This document shows positions 38,211 to 48,384 of a stretch of 64,000 nt of DNA, one piece after another. Each line of letters opens with the position of its first letter. Positions within the stretch are counted from its first letter, which is position 1. Under the pieces are notes generated by a model. That model did no database searches and was not told the DNA's origin. It saw only the letters and a program-made list of their open reading frames with translations. The DNA is from Rotaria sp. Silwood1. Taxonomy: Eukaryota; Rotifera; Eurotatoria; Philodinida; Philodinidae. The translations under genes were made by a program, and so were the position numbers. Where the stretch lies: assembly GCA_905250075.1 (NCBI GenBank), contig CAJNOP010000916.1, positions 3,003-67,002 of the forward strand. The letters are read 5' to 3'.

Positions 38211-38678
38211 TATATATTTATTTTCTGTTTGTTCATCGAAATTGAAAGGAACTGAAAAATCAAGTATCGTATGATTTAGATATTTTCCGATAATTTGAAA
38301 CCGAAAATGATATTATTTTAAGTATGACTCTTCTCATACACTGCTCGAGTATGAATATTCAACACGTATGAGTGAAACTTATTAGTTTTAAATTTCGCAT
38401 CTGAATCTATATCTTAGGAAGCACCTGTAGAAAACAAGTAGATCAAATGTTTTCTTCCAATGTTTGTACGAAAGCAGAAACATTTTTAGACGCATTTTTG
38501 TCCGTAGAATATATTATACTACATTTATGCGGTTTGCGTGCAGAACAAAAACTATTAAAATTTTGGCTGTCTATTTTAGGTTCTTATCAAACAATTGTTT
38601 GCCAAGAGATCGAGTTGTATATCTTCGATAGAAAACTATTTCAATTAATCATAATCTTTCAAGAAGTATATAATATTA

Positions 38679-39905
38679 ATGGCTTTATGCTCACGTTATT
38701 GTTCTGCCAGTCCATTTTCTTCGTTAGGGAACGATCGAGAAAACTTTCGTCTTATTTGCTGCAATTCCAATAGAAACGACTTTTACAGCAATATAAGTTT
38801 GGTAGAAAAAATATCGTTTATCGATAATTATTGCGTACCATTCAAAGATTTAGACACATGTGTCGATTATATTACAGATTTTAAAGATGAACAAATATTT
38901 TTAATTATTTCTGGCTCAGTAGAAGATGAAAAACTTATTCCTCTTCTAAATCCAATACCACAAATCAATTCAATTTATTTACTATTATGCGAAGATACTT
39001 TCAAACAAGTACAAAATTACGAAAAGTTTCGTGGTATGTTTACTGATATCGATGCGCTTAGTGAAAGATTAAGAAAAGACATTGAACAATATTCATATGA
39101 ATCATTATCAATAAATTCAATATCATCATCTGATGTAAACTTTACTACTCATGCTACTAATCTAAATCAACAAGAAGCATTTTTCATGTATTCCATATTG
39201 ATTCGTGATATTTTAGTTGATATGAAACGGAAAAGGAATTCTATCCAAGAAATGATTACATTTTTTCGTCAGCAAAATGCTGGTCAATTCACTACAATCG
39301 ATGAATTCGAAAAAAACTATTCTCCGAATAAAGCAATTTGGTGGTATACACGTGATTGTTTCATTTATGAAGTTTTAAATCAAGCAGTAAGAACACTTGA
39401 CATTGGTACACTGTACAAAATGCAACCTTTTATTAAAGATCTTCATCATCAAATAAAATCAAGTTGTCTCTCATCGACTATCACGACTGTCTATCGAGGA
39501 CAAGCTATGCGAAGCGAAGAATTTTATAAACATAAAAATAATATTGGTGGTCTTTTATCAATCAACAATTTTTTATCGACAAGTACTGATAAAGAAGTTG
39601 GTTTAGCTTTTGCATTTGCAAATATGAATCGTCCATGTTACGAAGCAATTTTATTTGAAATCGAAATCAATCAATCAGCACATCATATTTCGGTTGCTAA
39701 TATAGAAAATTTTAGTTATTTTCAAACTGAAAATGAAGTTTTATTTTCCATGTGTTCGGTATTTCGAATTAAATCGATTATAAAAATGGACAATGGTATT
39801 TGGAATTTTCAAGTAACATTAACCGGAGATGAAGACAAACAATTAAAAGCGTTAACTTTGTGTATGAAAGAAATAATTGGTAATAATAATACATTGGGAA
39901 CTTTA
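38679..39905 (+). CDS. R-S-E class mono-ADP-ribosyltransferase with N-terminal rotifer-type domain, 3' end lost in gap
   Basis: The catalytic domain has the three marks of arginine-type ADP-ribosyltransferases: Arg273 in TVYRGQ, the S-T-S motif at 300-302 (FLSTSTDKEVGLAFA), and an E-x-E motif at Glu351/Glu353 (TENEVLF). It would transfer ADP-ribose from NAD to a protein. Residues about 45-135 form a separate alpha/beta domain (IFLIISGS, INSIYLLLCED, RGMFTDIDAL). As I recall, this domain precedes ART or TPR domains in many bdelloid proteins. No signal peptide or membrane segment is evident. Start is the ATG at 38679. At least 409 residues are encoded before the 100-base assembly gap (39906-40005). 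Beyond it the frame meets only CCCACA repeats and a stop, so the 3' end, perhaps with TPR repeats, is missing or broken off. Whether it is functional is unknown. Confidence 0.85.
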
Positions 39906-40005
39906 NNNNNNNNNNNNNNNNNNNNNNNNNNNNNNNNNNNNNNNNNNNNNNNNNNNNNNNNNNNNNNNNNNNNNNNNNNNNNNNNNNNNNNNNNNNNNNN
40001 NNNNN
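39906..40005. other. Assembly gap (100 N)
   Basis: A run of exactly 100 N, the usual placeholder length for a gap of unknown size. It lies between the ADP-ribosyltransferase frame and a CCCACA array, so the join across it is uncertain. Confidence 0.99.
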
Positions 40006-40071
40006 CCCACGCCCACACCCACACCCACACCCACACCCACACCCACACCCACACCCACACCCACCCTAGTT
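40006..40071. repeat. (CCCACA)n telomere-like array
   Basis: About ten near-perfect CCCACA units end at CCCTAGTTTTTT. The flank CTAG next to the array recurs, in reverse orientation, at the G-rich array near 55402 (AAAACTAGGGTGTGGG). The array abuts the assembly gap, which may hide a G-rich partner half like those at 36894 and 55402. Confidence 0.9.
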
Positions 40072-40415
40072 TTTTTTGATTGCAACGCATCAAGGGACAC
40101 AGAAAATATCCGAATAAAATAAATAGACAAAGATACTCGATTTTAAATATTTTTGTTTTCTAAAAGAGGTGCCTGTTTCTGAGAGAAATCTTCATCCTGG
40201 ACTTTGAGAGCATTTGTTATCGTATACCGCTCGAATAAAATGTTTTCGCTAACAGATTTGATTTGTCATACTTCTCATTTAAGGCGTCTAAATGTTTTAA
40301 CTAGATGCAATCATTCCATCATTTTGCTACTAAATGTGTATCTAGTAAGTTAATCTGTGTCAGATTTATTGATTAATGTGATTAGTAAAATATTTAGTAT
40401 AAGCAAAAAGTTTTA
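40072..40415. other. Spacer between telomere-like array and GTPase gene
   Basis: No coding frame. It probably contains the 3' UTR of the minus-strand very large GTPase gene. Confidence 0.5.
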
Positions 40416-43400
40416 TCATTCGAAATCTATATCTTTCCAGTTTGGCTCAAAATCTGCTGGTAAACTTTCAACATTCGATGGATATAATTTATTATCATAT
40501 TCTTTATTGTCAACCATTTTGTCTTTATAACGATTAACAAGAGTGTGACGAACTACCATCCAAGCACGTCTTTGATCAGGTGGTGGAATTGATTCCTTAC
40601 ATCCATCACCTTCAGTTGATAGCTTTTTTAAATTATTATACCAGGCTGGATACTTTGTGTTGAAATATTTAGCTTGCGGAAATATATATTCATACTCATC
40701 GTCATCTTCCTTCTTTTCATCACTTGAGTCAGTCGACTGAACACTTTTCAAAACATAAGCACCTACTGTTGTCCAGCGTTGATAGCATAATTCAAGGTAT
40801 GGTTTTTCTGATTTGTGGCGTCTCCATCCATTAAATGCACTTGCTAAATGATATGTAGTTTCATGAGTTTTCACAGAACTTGAATTTGAACGTTGGCAAG
40901 TGCAATTGTTAGGTGAACATTTCTCACATGAATCGTGCCAGACTTCAACCTCTTCCTCGTCATGAGGTTCAGGTTTACTGCATTTAGCACCACATCCAGG
41001 ACATCGTGCTTGACATCCAAGCCTTTTTGAGATGCTTTGTTTACAACTTTCGAATGCTCCAGTTTTTATATTTTTTGTTAAATCTGCAACTCGCTTTTCG
41101 ACATGATTGTAAAAGTCACCAATACTTGAAAAACCTTGTTTAAATCGTTCAATGTCTTGAATCGGCATAGAAATTATATTATTCAAAGAGAATACTTTAA
41201 ATAATGCGCCATCAACTGATTCTTCTAGTTTTAAAACAGGTAAACTAAGGATCGCATTCTCTACATCTTTTTTTAATGTACTTGTATTTTCATAGTTATT
41301 TCGTTGAACACCATCCTTCACTTTATCGATGGTCAAAATAATAAATTGCTGAAAATTTAATGTATGACTATGTGTTACAGCATGTAATGTTGTTTTGATT
41401 TCTTTTAAGCCCAATTCAATAAAATAACGATTTATATCATAAACATATTTAAGAATATTTTCACCATTGGCTTGACTTATACTTTCTTCATAGGCTTGTT
41501 TTTGTATAGCTTCATGATTAATAAATTGACTTTTAACTATATCTTCATTTATGTCTTTTACAATTCTTCGTTGTAAAAGACGACCAATATCAGTAATGAT
41601 CTGTTCTCCAATCGTTTTAGCTAGTGTTTGTCCTAATTCGAATGAGTTTTTCATAGCACTGCATTGTTTCAATAAATTTTCTTTACGTTCCTTCATTTCA
41701 TTTATTGAATTTTGTGATTTTGATTCATAATTCGCTTGTTCCATATCTATTGCTTTCTTAATAATAATATCAAGTCCGATCAAAGCTAGATCTGCACAGA
41801 GTTTGTGTTTCTCTAATCGTTTGCTAGCACTCATTATAGATTGAGAATTCATTGCATTTTCAATAAATTGAAAAAGATTTTGCACAGTGATTGGATCTGA
41901 TGAAATGGATTTTGTGTTAGATATGAATATTGAAAGTTCTTCTTCAAATTTCAGTAAAACAACATTCCATATTTCCGCAAATAGTTTTTTATTTTTATCG
42001 TCTTTTTGTTTGCCTGGGAACCATTTGACTTTATCTTTTAACTCTATCCATACAGAATCTATATTCTTATCTGATGATCCTGTAAGCCATGGTTTGATAG
42101 TTTTCCATATACCACCAGATTTTGGTTCGACCTTCTGGTTTTGCTGCTCTCTAACCTGTGATAAACAATTTATAAATATTTGTATGTGCTGTTCATATTG
42201 TACTTTATTCAAAGGATATAATAAATTGTAAATATTTTCTCTTGTTGTTTCTGCTTGTTTACAACGCAGTTGAGTGTTATAAAATTTTAGAATTTTTTCT
42301 GTAATCATAGTTGGTGTTTCAAATGATGATTGAAGATCAGTTCGAATTTTTTCAATAATATTTTGAAATTCGTTTTCAAGACGATCTTCTAAATCATCTA
42401 GTTTAAGACTTTTATTTTGATCGAATGTCTTTTGTACTGAATCCAATAGTTGTTTTTGAGCATCATTTATACGAGCTCTTCTTAATAGATCGTGTAAACG
42501 TTCTTCAAAAATTTCTTTTAATAAATGTTTTACAGAATGAATGGGTGATTCAATAGATTTGCTCACTTTTGATTTTATCTCTGATAAATAGCAACTTCTT
42601 TCTGTTTTATCATCAAAATTAGATTGTGCTTGTTCGATAGCACGTTTAATAATTAAGCTTAATTGATGATTAAACTCCTCAACAATACGATCACGATCTT
42701 GATCAATAAAATTATTACTTGTAAACTTCAGTAATGTTTGATCAATTATGTTTTCACCATCTCGATAGACATTCACATTTTTTGTCTTAATTATTTCATT
42801 AGCTATTGCTTGAAGTTCATTCATTATCGATAGTTCATATAGAGTTTTGCATTGTAATAATTTGGGACCTAATTTATCGATTGCTTCCCAATTACTTGAG
42901 ATTTTTCCATATAAATGTGTCAAGTCTGCATAAGCTGGTTCATTTATAGGTGTTTGAGGATCGGGAAGAGCGGCCGTAATAGAAGTAGAAAGACTCTTAA
43001 CGAATTGAAACTTCTGTGTCTTTGTAGTACTTTTTATGTTATTAAATATTATGTCTCGTAGTGTAATAATTTCTTTAGGAAATGTTTGATTTCTCCAACA
43101 TTGAGGAATATTTGAAATGGGATTTACATCATGTGAAAATGCATTAGGTAATAAATAAACATTTTCATTGTTAATATCAAGTTCTTCATCAATCGAAATT
43201 TTAAGAAATTTACTATCATTTTGTAATTGTTCTTTTAGCTGTGCCAATTGTCGAAAGAAGGTTGCTTTAGATGTTAGATCTGCTTGATCTCTTAAAACAA
43301 ATAGTAATTTAGGTTTAATTGGACTGCAAATTTGTAATTTAGCATAGAAACTCATACCAATAAGATCTTTCAAATTCGAACTAAATTCACCTTTATGATT

Positions 43401-45716
43401 AATTAGAACTAGATGTGAAGAAAGCATAGCCATTGTAACCATTTGATTATCAAATATTGAATCAGCTTCTTCTAATGAAAGTAAACCTTCTGTATCAAGA
43501 ATAACAATTGTTTCTAATCTCCACTGTACAACACTCATGTACATTCCAATAGTACAACGTCCAGCACTAACTCGAAAATTACAACCAAAAGTTGTATTCA
43601 TTAATGATGATTTCGCTGACGATTGTTCTCCAATAACTGTTAAAACCAAAGGTGGTTTCTGTGTTATTGGAATAAATTTTATGCTTTCTTCTACTAATTT
43701 ACTATAACAATGCAATGGACGACCACGAAGTATATGAATCGCTAAACCTTTTAACATTAGATTTGCGAGATTTTTAGCAATATCTTGGATGCAATTTTTC
43801 CCATCGAATAAATGCGGTGATAATTCATATAAAGCCATTATTTCATCACAAAAAAGTCCAATAGTTAAATCAATATTCATTAATTTCTTATCGATTTCAT
43901 TGATAAATATACTTTGTTTTCTAAATTCCGTTTTAGCAGCTACTAGATCTTGTTGCAGTTTTGTTGCATATTCTTTGCTGAGATTTTCCTTTCCAGACAA
44001 ATGTCCTTCTAGCCGTTTGATCTTCGAGTTAAATTTCGATGCTTCACTTTTGACTTGTGCAATTTGATCGTGTAATTTTGCTTCAAATTGAGATCGCCAT
44101 TTTTCTAAATATTTTTCGGTTATCAATAATTCAATATATAAACATCTCGTCAATAAATTAATGAAAAATGCAGTATATTTATTAATGGTTGTGATTTGTG
44201 ATCGTGCATGAATTAAATTATCTCTTTTAGCTTGTATTTCCATTTGAGGAGCATCCCAATTATCGGATAATTCTCTCTCACATTGTTTTATTGCTGAATT
44301 CAGATAGCTAACTGGTGTTGCTATTTGAAGATTATCTGTGTTATCATTTAAATTATCGAATAGTTCTTTGAGACGGTTTTGAATTTCAAAATAATGATTA
44401 ATAGATGGATTAAAGTTTTCTAAATTTTGAACAGTAAGATAAACACATTGAATGGAAAATATTGATGTACAAATCGCTGATTGTTGCATTTCTTTATCCA
44501 TACTTTCTGTGATTGCTTTAAATGATCTAAGAAGACGTTGCGATCGTTTCATATCGTTATTTTTCTTATCATAATCCATTTGATACCAAATTTGGGCACA
44601 TGGTGCTGTTATCCATTTGACACATTTCCAATCGTGATATTTTGATTGAAAACCACCAGTTATCTTTTCCTTTTGATTACCTGTATCGTCATAGTCTGAA
44701 TCAAAAATGACGATAATAGTGGGTTTTTCTTGAATTTGTCTTGAATAATTCATCATAGAATTTAAAAAGTTACTCTCGAGATCCTTTGCTGTAACATATA
44801 AAATTTGTAGCGCACAATTTGCTTGAATACTCCTTATTATATGCTCGTTTAATCCATTAATAGTTCCATGTGTATCAAAAATAATATAAGATTCATTCTT
44901 TTGATTTGTTGCTTGTGATGAAAAAATTACATCGATACAACCATGTCGTCGAGTTGATTTTCCATCGGTATTTAATGCTTCGACACGTTTATCAGGAAAG
45001 ATGTAGTGTAATAAACTTGTCTTGCCCATTCCTATTGCTGATTCACTACCAACTTGTAATATATAATGATCGTTAGTTAAACACATTATTTCAGCTAATA
45101 AGTTAAAGTTGATTTTGTATTCGAGAATATTATTCTTTTTATTCCACATATAATATGCAAATGGTACAGGTAAATCATTTTTCTTAATAAAATTACCAAA
45201 ATAGCGTTGGCTTTCGTAGGACATTGAATCAATTGTTGTTGTTAATAAAACTGATTTCGTTATTTTATTTATAATGGCATGAAAACTTTCAATTGTTTTT
45301 CGATGTTGTTGGGGAAACTCTGTGTCTTGTAACTCATCGAATGTTGCCAATGTATGAATAATGTCCATTAAACTATGATATCTCTTCAAACTATCAATAA
45401 CATAGACTTTTAATGTATGATTTTGAACCAATTCATTGACTAGTGTCCTTGCATCCATCGGTTCATCTATTAATGTATTGAAGGTTGGATCTAATTCGGT
45501 AGATGTTCTAGCACTTTCGGGAGAACAGAGATGCAATGACCACTTTTTCAACAATTCATAATCATCATCATTAAAATGTTTAGCATCGACCGGTACAGAA
45601 CGGATGCAATTGGCATCTTCAAGTAGGTATTGTAAATCAATCTCGTTATTTGCACTTGAAATATTTCCATCTGGTATAGGACGAGTGGCTTTGCTACCCA
45701 TTCTTGCTAAAAGCAT
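40416..45716 (-). CDS. Very large GTPase of the GVIN/VLIG-URGCP type
   Basis: A single 1766-residue open frame without introns, as in vertebrate GVIN genes, whose products are large interferon-inducible cytosolic GTPases. The main G domain is at about residues 690-900. The P-loop-like GEQSSAKS lies at 696-703, DTEGL starts at 741, and RDQAD at 809-813 serves as a G4-like motif. The P-loop has Ala701 where a Gly is expected before Lys702. A second, N-terminal G-like domain at about 220-330 has GMGKTS (Lys232) and DTHG (281-284). It too departs from the full consensus. Coiled-coil stretches lie at about 480-640 and 1050-1450. Near residues 1555-1610 is a Cys/His cluster (CQARCPGCGAKC, HDSCEKCSPNNCTC), probably zinc-binding, followed by a region like VLIG C-termini (LASAFNGWRRHKS). 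GTPase activity and a defence role are inferred from the family only. Confidence 0.88.
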   Translation of the reverse strand: MLLARMGSKATRPIPDGNISSANNEIDLQYLLEDANCIRSVPVDAKHFNDDDYELLKKWSLHLCSPESARTSTELDPTFNTLIDEPMDARTLVNELVQNHTLKVYVIDSLKRYHSLMDIIHTLATFDELQDTEFPQQHRKTIESFHAIINKITKSVLLTTTIDSMSYESQRYFGNFIKKNDLPVPFAYYMWNKKNNILEYKINFNLLAEIMCLTNDHYILQVGSESAIGMGKTSLLHYIFPDKRVEALNTDGKSTRRHGCIDVIFSSQATNQKNESYIIFDTHGTINGLNEHIIRSIQANCALQILYVTAKDLESNFLNSMMNYSRQIQEKPTIIVIFDSDYDDTGNQKEKITGGFQSKYHDWKCVKWITAPCAQIWYQMDYDKKNNDMKRSQRLLRSFKAITESMDKEMQQSAICTSIFSIQCVYLTVQNLENFNPSINHYFEIQNRLKELFDNLNDNTDNLQIATPVSYLNSAIKQCERELSDNWDAPQMEIQAKRDNLIHARSQITTINKYTAFFINLLTRCLYIELLITEKYLEKWRSQFEAKLHDQIAQVKSEASKFNSKIKRLEGHLSGKENLSKEYATKLQQDLVAAKTEFRKQSIFINEIDKKLMNIDLTIGLFCDEIMALYELSPHLFDGKNCIQDIAKNLANLMLKGLAIHILRGRPLHCYSKLVEESIKFIPITQKPPLVLTVIGEQSSAKSSLMNTTFGCNFRVSAGRCTIGMYMSVVQWRLETIVILDTEGLLSLEEADSIFDNQMVTMAMLSSHLVLINHKGEFSSNLKDLIGMSFYAKLQICSPIKPKLLFVLRDQADLTSKATFFRQLAQLKEQLQNDSKFLKISIDEELDINNENVYLLPNAFSHDVNPISNIPQCWRNQTFPKEIITLRDIIFNNIKSTTKTQKFQFVKSLSTSITAALPDPQTPINEPAYADLTHLYGKISSNWEAIDKLGPKLLQCKTLYELSIMNELQAIANEIIKTKNVNVYRDGENIIDQTLLKFTSNNFIDQDRDRIVEEFNHQLSLIIKRAIEQAQSNFDDKTERSCYLSEIKSKVSKSIESPIHSVKHLLKEIFEERLHDLLRRARINDAQKQLLDSVQKTFDQNKSLKLDDLEDRLENEFQNIIEKIRTDLQSSFETPTMITEKILKFYNTQLRCKQAETTRENIYNLLYPLNKVQYEQHIQIFINCLSQVREQQNQKVEPKSGGIWKTIKPWLTGSSDKNIDSVWIELKDKVKWFPGKQKDDKNKKLFAEIWNVVLLKFEEELSIFISNTKSISSDPITVQNLFQFIENAMNSQSIMSASKRLEKHKLCADLALIGLDIIIKKAIDMEQANYESKSQNSINEMKERKENLLKQCSAMKNSFELGQTLAKTIGEQIITDIGRLLQRRIVKDINEDIVKSQFINHEAIQKQAYEESISQANGENILKYVYDINRYFIELGLKEIKTTLHAVTHSHTLNFQQFIILTIDKVKDGVQRNNYENTSTLKKDVENAILSLPVLKLEESVDGALFKVFSLNNIISMPIQDIERFKQGFSSIGDFYNHVEKRVADLTKNIKTGAFESCKQSISKRLGCQARCPGCGAKCSKPEPHDEEEVEVWHDSCEKCSPNNCTCQRSNSSSVKTHETTYHLASAFNGWRRHKSEKPYLELCYQRWTTVGAYVLKSVQSTDSSDEKKEDDDEYEYIFPQAKYFNTKYPAWYNNLKKLSTEGDGCKESIPPPDQRRAWMVVRHTLVNRYKDKMVDNKEYDNKLYPSNVESLPADFEPNWKDIDFE

Positions 45717-45913
45717 TGGAAATGTTGTAAATATTGGGTTTACATCATAGTCAAAAATACTACATTAAAGTAATTGAAAGAAGAATATGACGTTAGGAGA
45801 GTTTCGTATGAAATACCTCATTCTTAGAGAGTATTTGGACAGAGTAGTGAATCTATGGGAGCTCAGTGTTTGCTATTTTATACACACAACAACACCTTTT
45901 AATCGATAAACTA
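45717..45913. promoter_or_regulatory. Upstream region of the very large GTPase gene
   Basis: About 200 bp between the start codon and the first inserted element. It should hold the core promoter. No specific motif can be claimed. Confidence 0.35.
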
Positions 45914-46133
45914 TCCCAGGGCAATCAATCCTAACTAACGGATTCCGACGATATCCGCACCGGAATCCGGTAAAATCCGATAAAAACAGACAGGATTCGA
46001 TCAGATTTTATGCAAATCCGATGTCAGATCCGACGTCGGAATCCGTTAGTTAGGATTCCGACAAAATTGAGATAGGTTTCAGTCGGAATTATATGGAACC
46101 GACAGGATCCGATCGGGCGTGATTGACCTGGGA
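45914..46133. mobile_element. Small TIR element upstream of the GTPase gene
   Basis: The left end starts TCCCAGGGCAATCA and the right end, reverse-complemented, starts TCCCAGGTCAATCA. Inside, CTAACTAACGGATTCC has an inverted partner GGAATCCGTTAGTTAGG. The insert is built of repeated GATCCGA/GGATTCCG words and is GC-richer than its flanks. About 220 bp with no coding frame. A target duplication was not identified. Confidence 0.65.
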
Positions 46134-46909
46134 TTGTGTAGCTGTTGAAAAGGCATTTTGTTTTGCATTAATATGTAAAAAAGAATCGGTACTGCTACGA
46201 TCTCTACAAGACGAGTCGATTCAACTGATGTGTTCTGTGTTAGCTCATATCTTACTGATGATTATGATTCAAAATGTAGAGAAAAAGAGCAAACGAGTGA
46301 TGTTATCTCGCATTTTCCACCTATTCATGATCATTTTAGTGATGCACAACCTTCTTGAAGAGGTCTAGAAGAAGAATTAAATCAAAGAACTGCAGTCTGA
46401 AAACTAGCCCTAAATTCTATTTTAGGGTTTGCACTCTATTCTGAAAGGTCCAGTCAATATGATATACTTCTTCCATGAAGAAAACAGAAGAATCTTGGAG
46501 TTCTATAGAACTTCAATAATGCCATGAGATCATAGAATTTTGCAAAACGCCCTCTACGCAAAAGATATTTTCCATTTTCATTATATCGTTGAGGATGTGA
46601 GTGATTTGGATACTAACCTTTGCACTGACCTGCGGCAATGGACTGATTCGCCTAGATGGACTGCTTTATAAGCTAGTAATATCTCACTGTAGATACAAGG
46701 AAAATCAGGATTCACGGACTTCTCTGCTTGTTGTTTGGACTCTTTAGAAGATGTTCGATGCTTTACACAAAAAAGAATTTCTCTTGAATGTTTTGTGAGA
46801 TTCGAACTATCTACACCTACACCATTTCAGAAGAGAAGCATATGCATTTTCATTGAGATTTCAAAGCTATCGTAAAGACTATAAGATAAATTTTTTGATC
46901 GAATGACAA
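46134..46909. other. Unassigned sequence between elements
   Basis: A frame of moderate coding character occurs at about 46123-46368, possibly a gene remnant, but I recognise no domain and the frame overlaps the end of the element before it. The rest shows nothing. Confidence 0.4.
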
Positions 46910-47840
46910 GGGTCAATAAGCAATGAAATTGGTCCCCTCGAGAAAGTTGGTTTGTTTTATGTCGAATTCTTGCACGTGATGCTTGGAAGTGGTTTTTAGT
47001 AGAATGGGTCCTATATCACAAACATATGAACTTCGAAGACTGATGATAATGTAGTTTTTAATTTATTAATATGGTGATCTATCAATGTAGGTTTCATATG
47101 ATTTAATAGTACTGTTTAAGAACTAGAAAATAGTCTCAAGACAAATGTGAAAGTTTATGTCCGTTATGGCTAAACATAGGATCCAGTCCCCTAATATCTC
47201 TGTATTATGAGTATTATTCACTGGAATCATGTGCCAATGAAACTTAATCTTATTCGCCACCACACTAATTTTCATATAATTCAATAATATCCTCAACGCG
47301 CTATAAAATGGTATTAAAACATCTGAGAAAAAACGTTGGCTAGCCAAAAAAGTTCTGAATAGACTGTTGTCGGGCATGATTTTGGGCCTTCTTCAGTATA
47401 ATGTTTGTCTTTGGGTGCTTGATACCATTTTGTAGCGCTCTGAGGGCACTATCGAATTATATGAAAATCAGTGTGGTGGCGAATAGGATTAAGTTTCATT
47501 GGCACATGATTCCAGTGAATAATACTCATAATACAGAGATATTAGGGGACTGGATCCTATGTTTAGCCATAACGGACATAAACTTTCACATTTGTCTTGA
47601 GACTATTTTCTAGTTCTTAAACAGTACTATTAAATCATATGAAACCTACATTGATAGATCACCATATTAATAAATTAAAAACTACATTATCATCAGTCTT
47701 CGAAGTTCATACATATGCGATATAGGACCCATTCTACTAAAAACCACTTCCAAGTATCATGTGCCAGAATTTAACATAAAACAAGTCAAGTTTCTCGAGA
47801 GAACTGATTTCTTTGCTTATCGAGCCCCTCGCCCTTTGTA
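46910..47840. mobile_element. Long foldback element with about 430-bp arms
   Basis: The two halves are inverted copies around a centre near 47378-47400. The left half near 47137-47270 and the right near 47470-47605 share the same 60-residue reading frame in opposite orientation, and the similarity runs out to the CTCGAGA-AAG-TT blocks at about 46938 and 47795. Arm divergence is visible (several percent, with indels near the centre). No transposase motif can be recognised, so the open frame may be chance. Confidence 0.75.
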
Positions 47841-48384
47841 AAAAGCCGAATCTTTCAAACATGACAGCTCACAATATGAAATATAATAAAATTTTTCGTG
47901 TAACATATACAAGAAAGCTAAAAGCACCTTGTCGTAATGATCTGGCTTAAAAAGTGTAATTTTTATACGCCTTTCCATAAATCACATTAACTAGATATTA
48001 GTCAGAAAGCTAATTTAATTGAGAACATCAAGTTTTAAGTCAATCTCATTTAGAAAACTCCAGAAAATCGTCTCATAGGTGACTAAGTTTGAGTCATAGG
48101 AAGAGCCTCAATATATATTTGAAAACAGTGAAAAGCTTTGATTTTAACTCACCGATTCTTGTGAAGTACTGTTGTTTATAAATAGATAATAAACATGAAA
48201 TATTATCCACTAAGACTCTGAGTTTATTGGCTATTTCTAAAAACTAATTCTTCTGAAAACTAACAATGTTCATCTAGAAAAGAAAATCATAACCTTTAAT
48301 GCCTTGTATACATTTACGACTGTAAAACATTATTTTAATGTTCGGCTACTGAGAACATGTTATAGAAAGCAACACATTATAATA
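47841..48384. other. Intergenic, nothing recognised
   Basis: AT-rich sequence between two inserted elements. No coding frame or repeat is supported. Confidence 0.5.

Larger units (their letters stand above)
37692..38277. mobile_element. Inverted dimer of a tRNA-Thr-derived retroposon
   Basis: The 586-bp insert is flanked by an exact 12-bp direct repeat AGATATTTTCCG (37680-37691 and 38278-38289), as expected for target-primed retroposition. It contains two copies of a tRNA-Thr-like sequence in opposite orientation (37794-37871 minus, 38133-38210 plus), each with the same flanks on both sides, so the unit forms inverted arms of about 200 bp. Further inverted similarity (37697-37760 against 37915-37982) nests inside. 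The structure fits a tRNA-derived SINE inserted as an inverted dimer. Confidence 0.7.

Noticed and set aside
38447-38773. 108-codon frame before the ADP-ribosyltransferase gene
   Set aside because: It overlaps the start of the ADP-ribosyltransferase frame in another phase and shows no domain; codon use is gene-like only in the latter frame.
39809-40130. Trp-Val and Pro-Thr repeat frames across the gap and CCCACA array
   Set aside because: They are translations of the hexamer array and of N bases, not genes.
46123-46368. 81-codon frame upstream of the GTPase gene
   Set aside because: It begins within the end of a TIR element and shows no domain; a gene remnant is possible but not supported.
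47401-47613. 70-codon frame duplicated in opposite orientation at 47123-47377
   Set aside because: The same frame in both arms of a foldback element. No domain and no transposase motif, so treated as part of the repeat.
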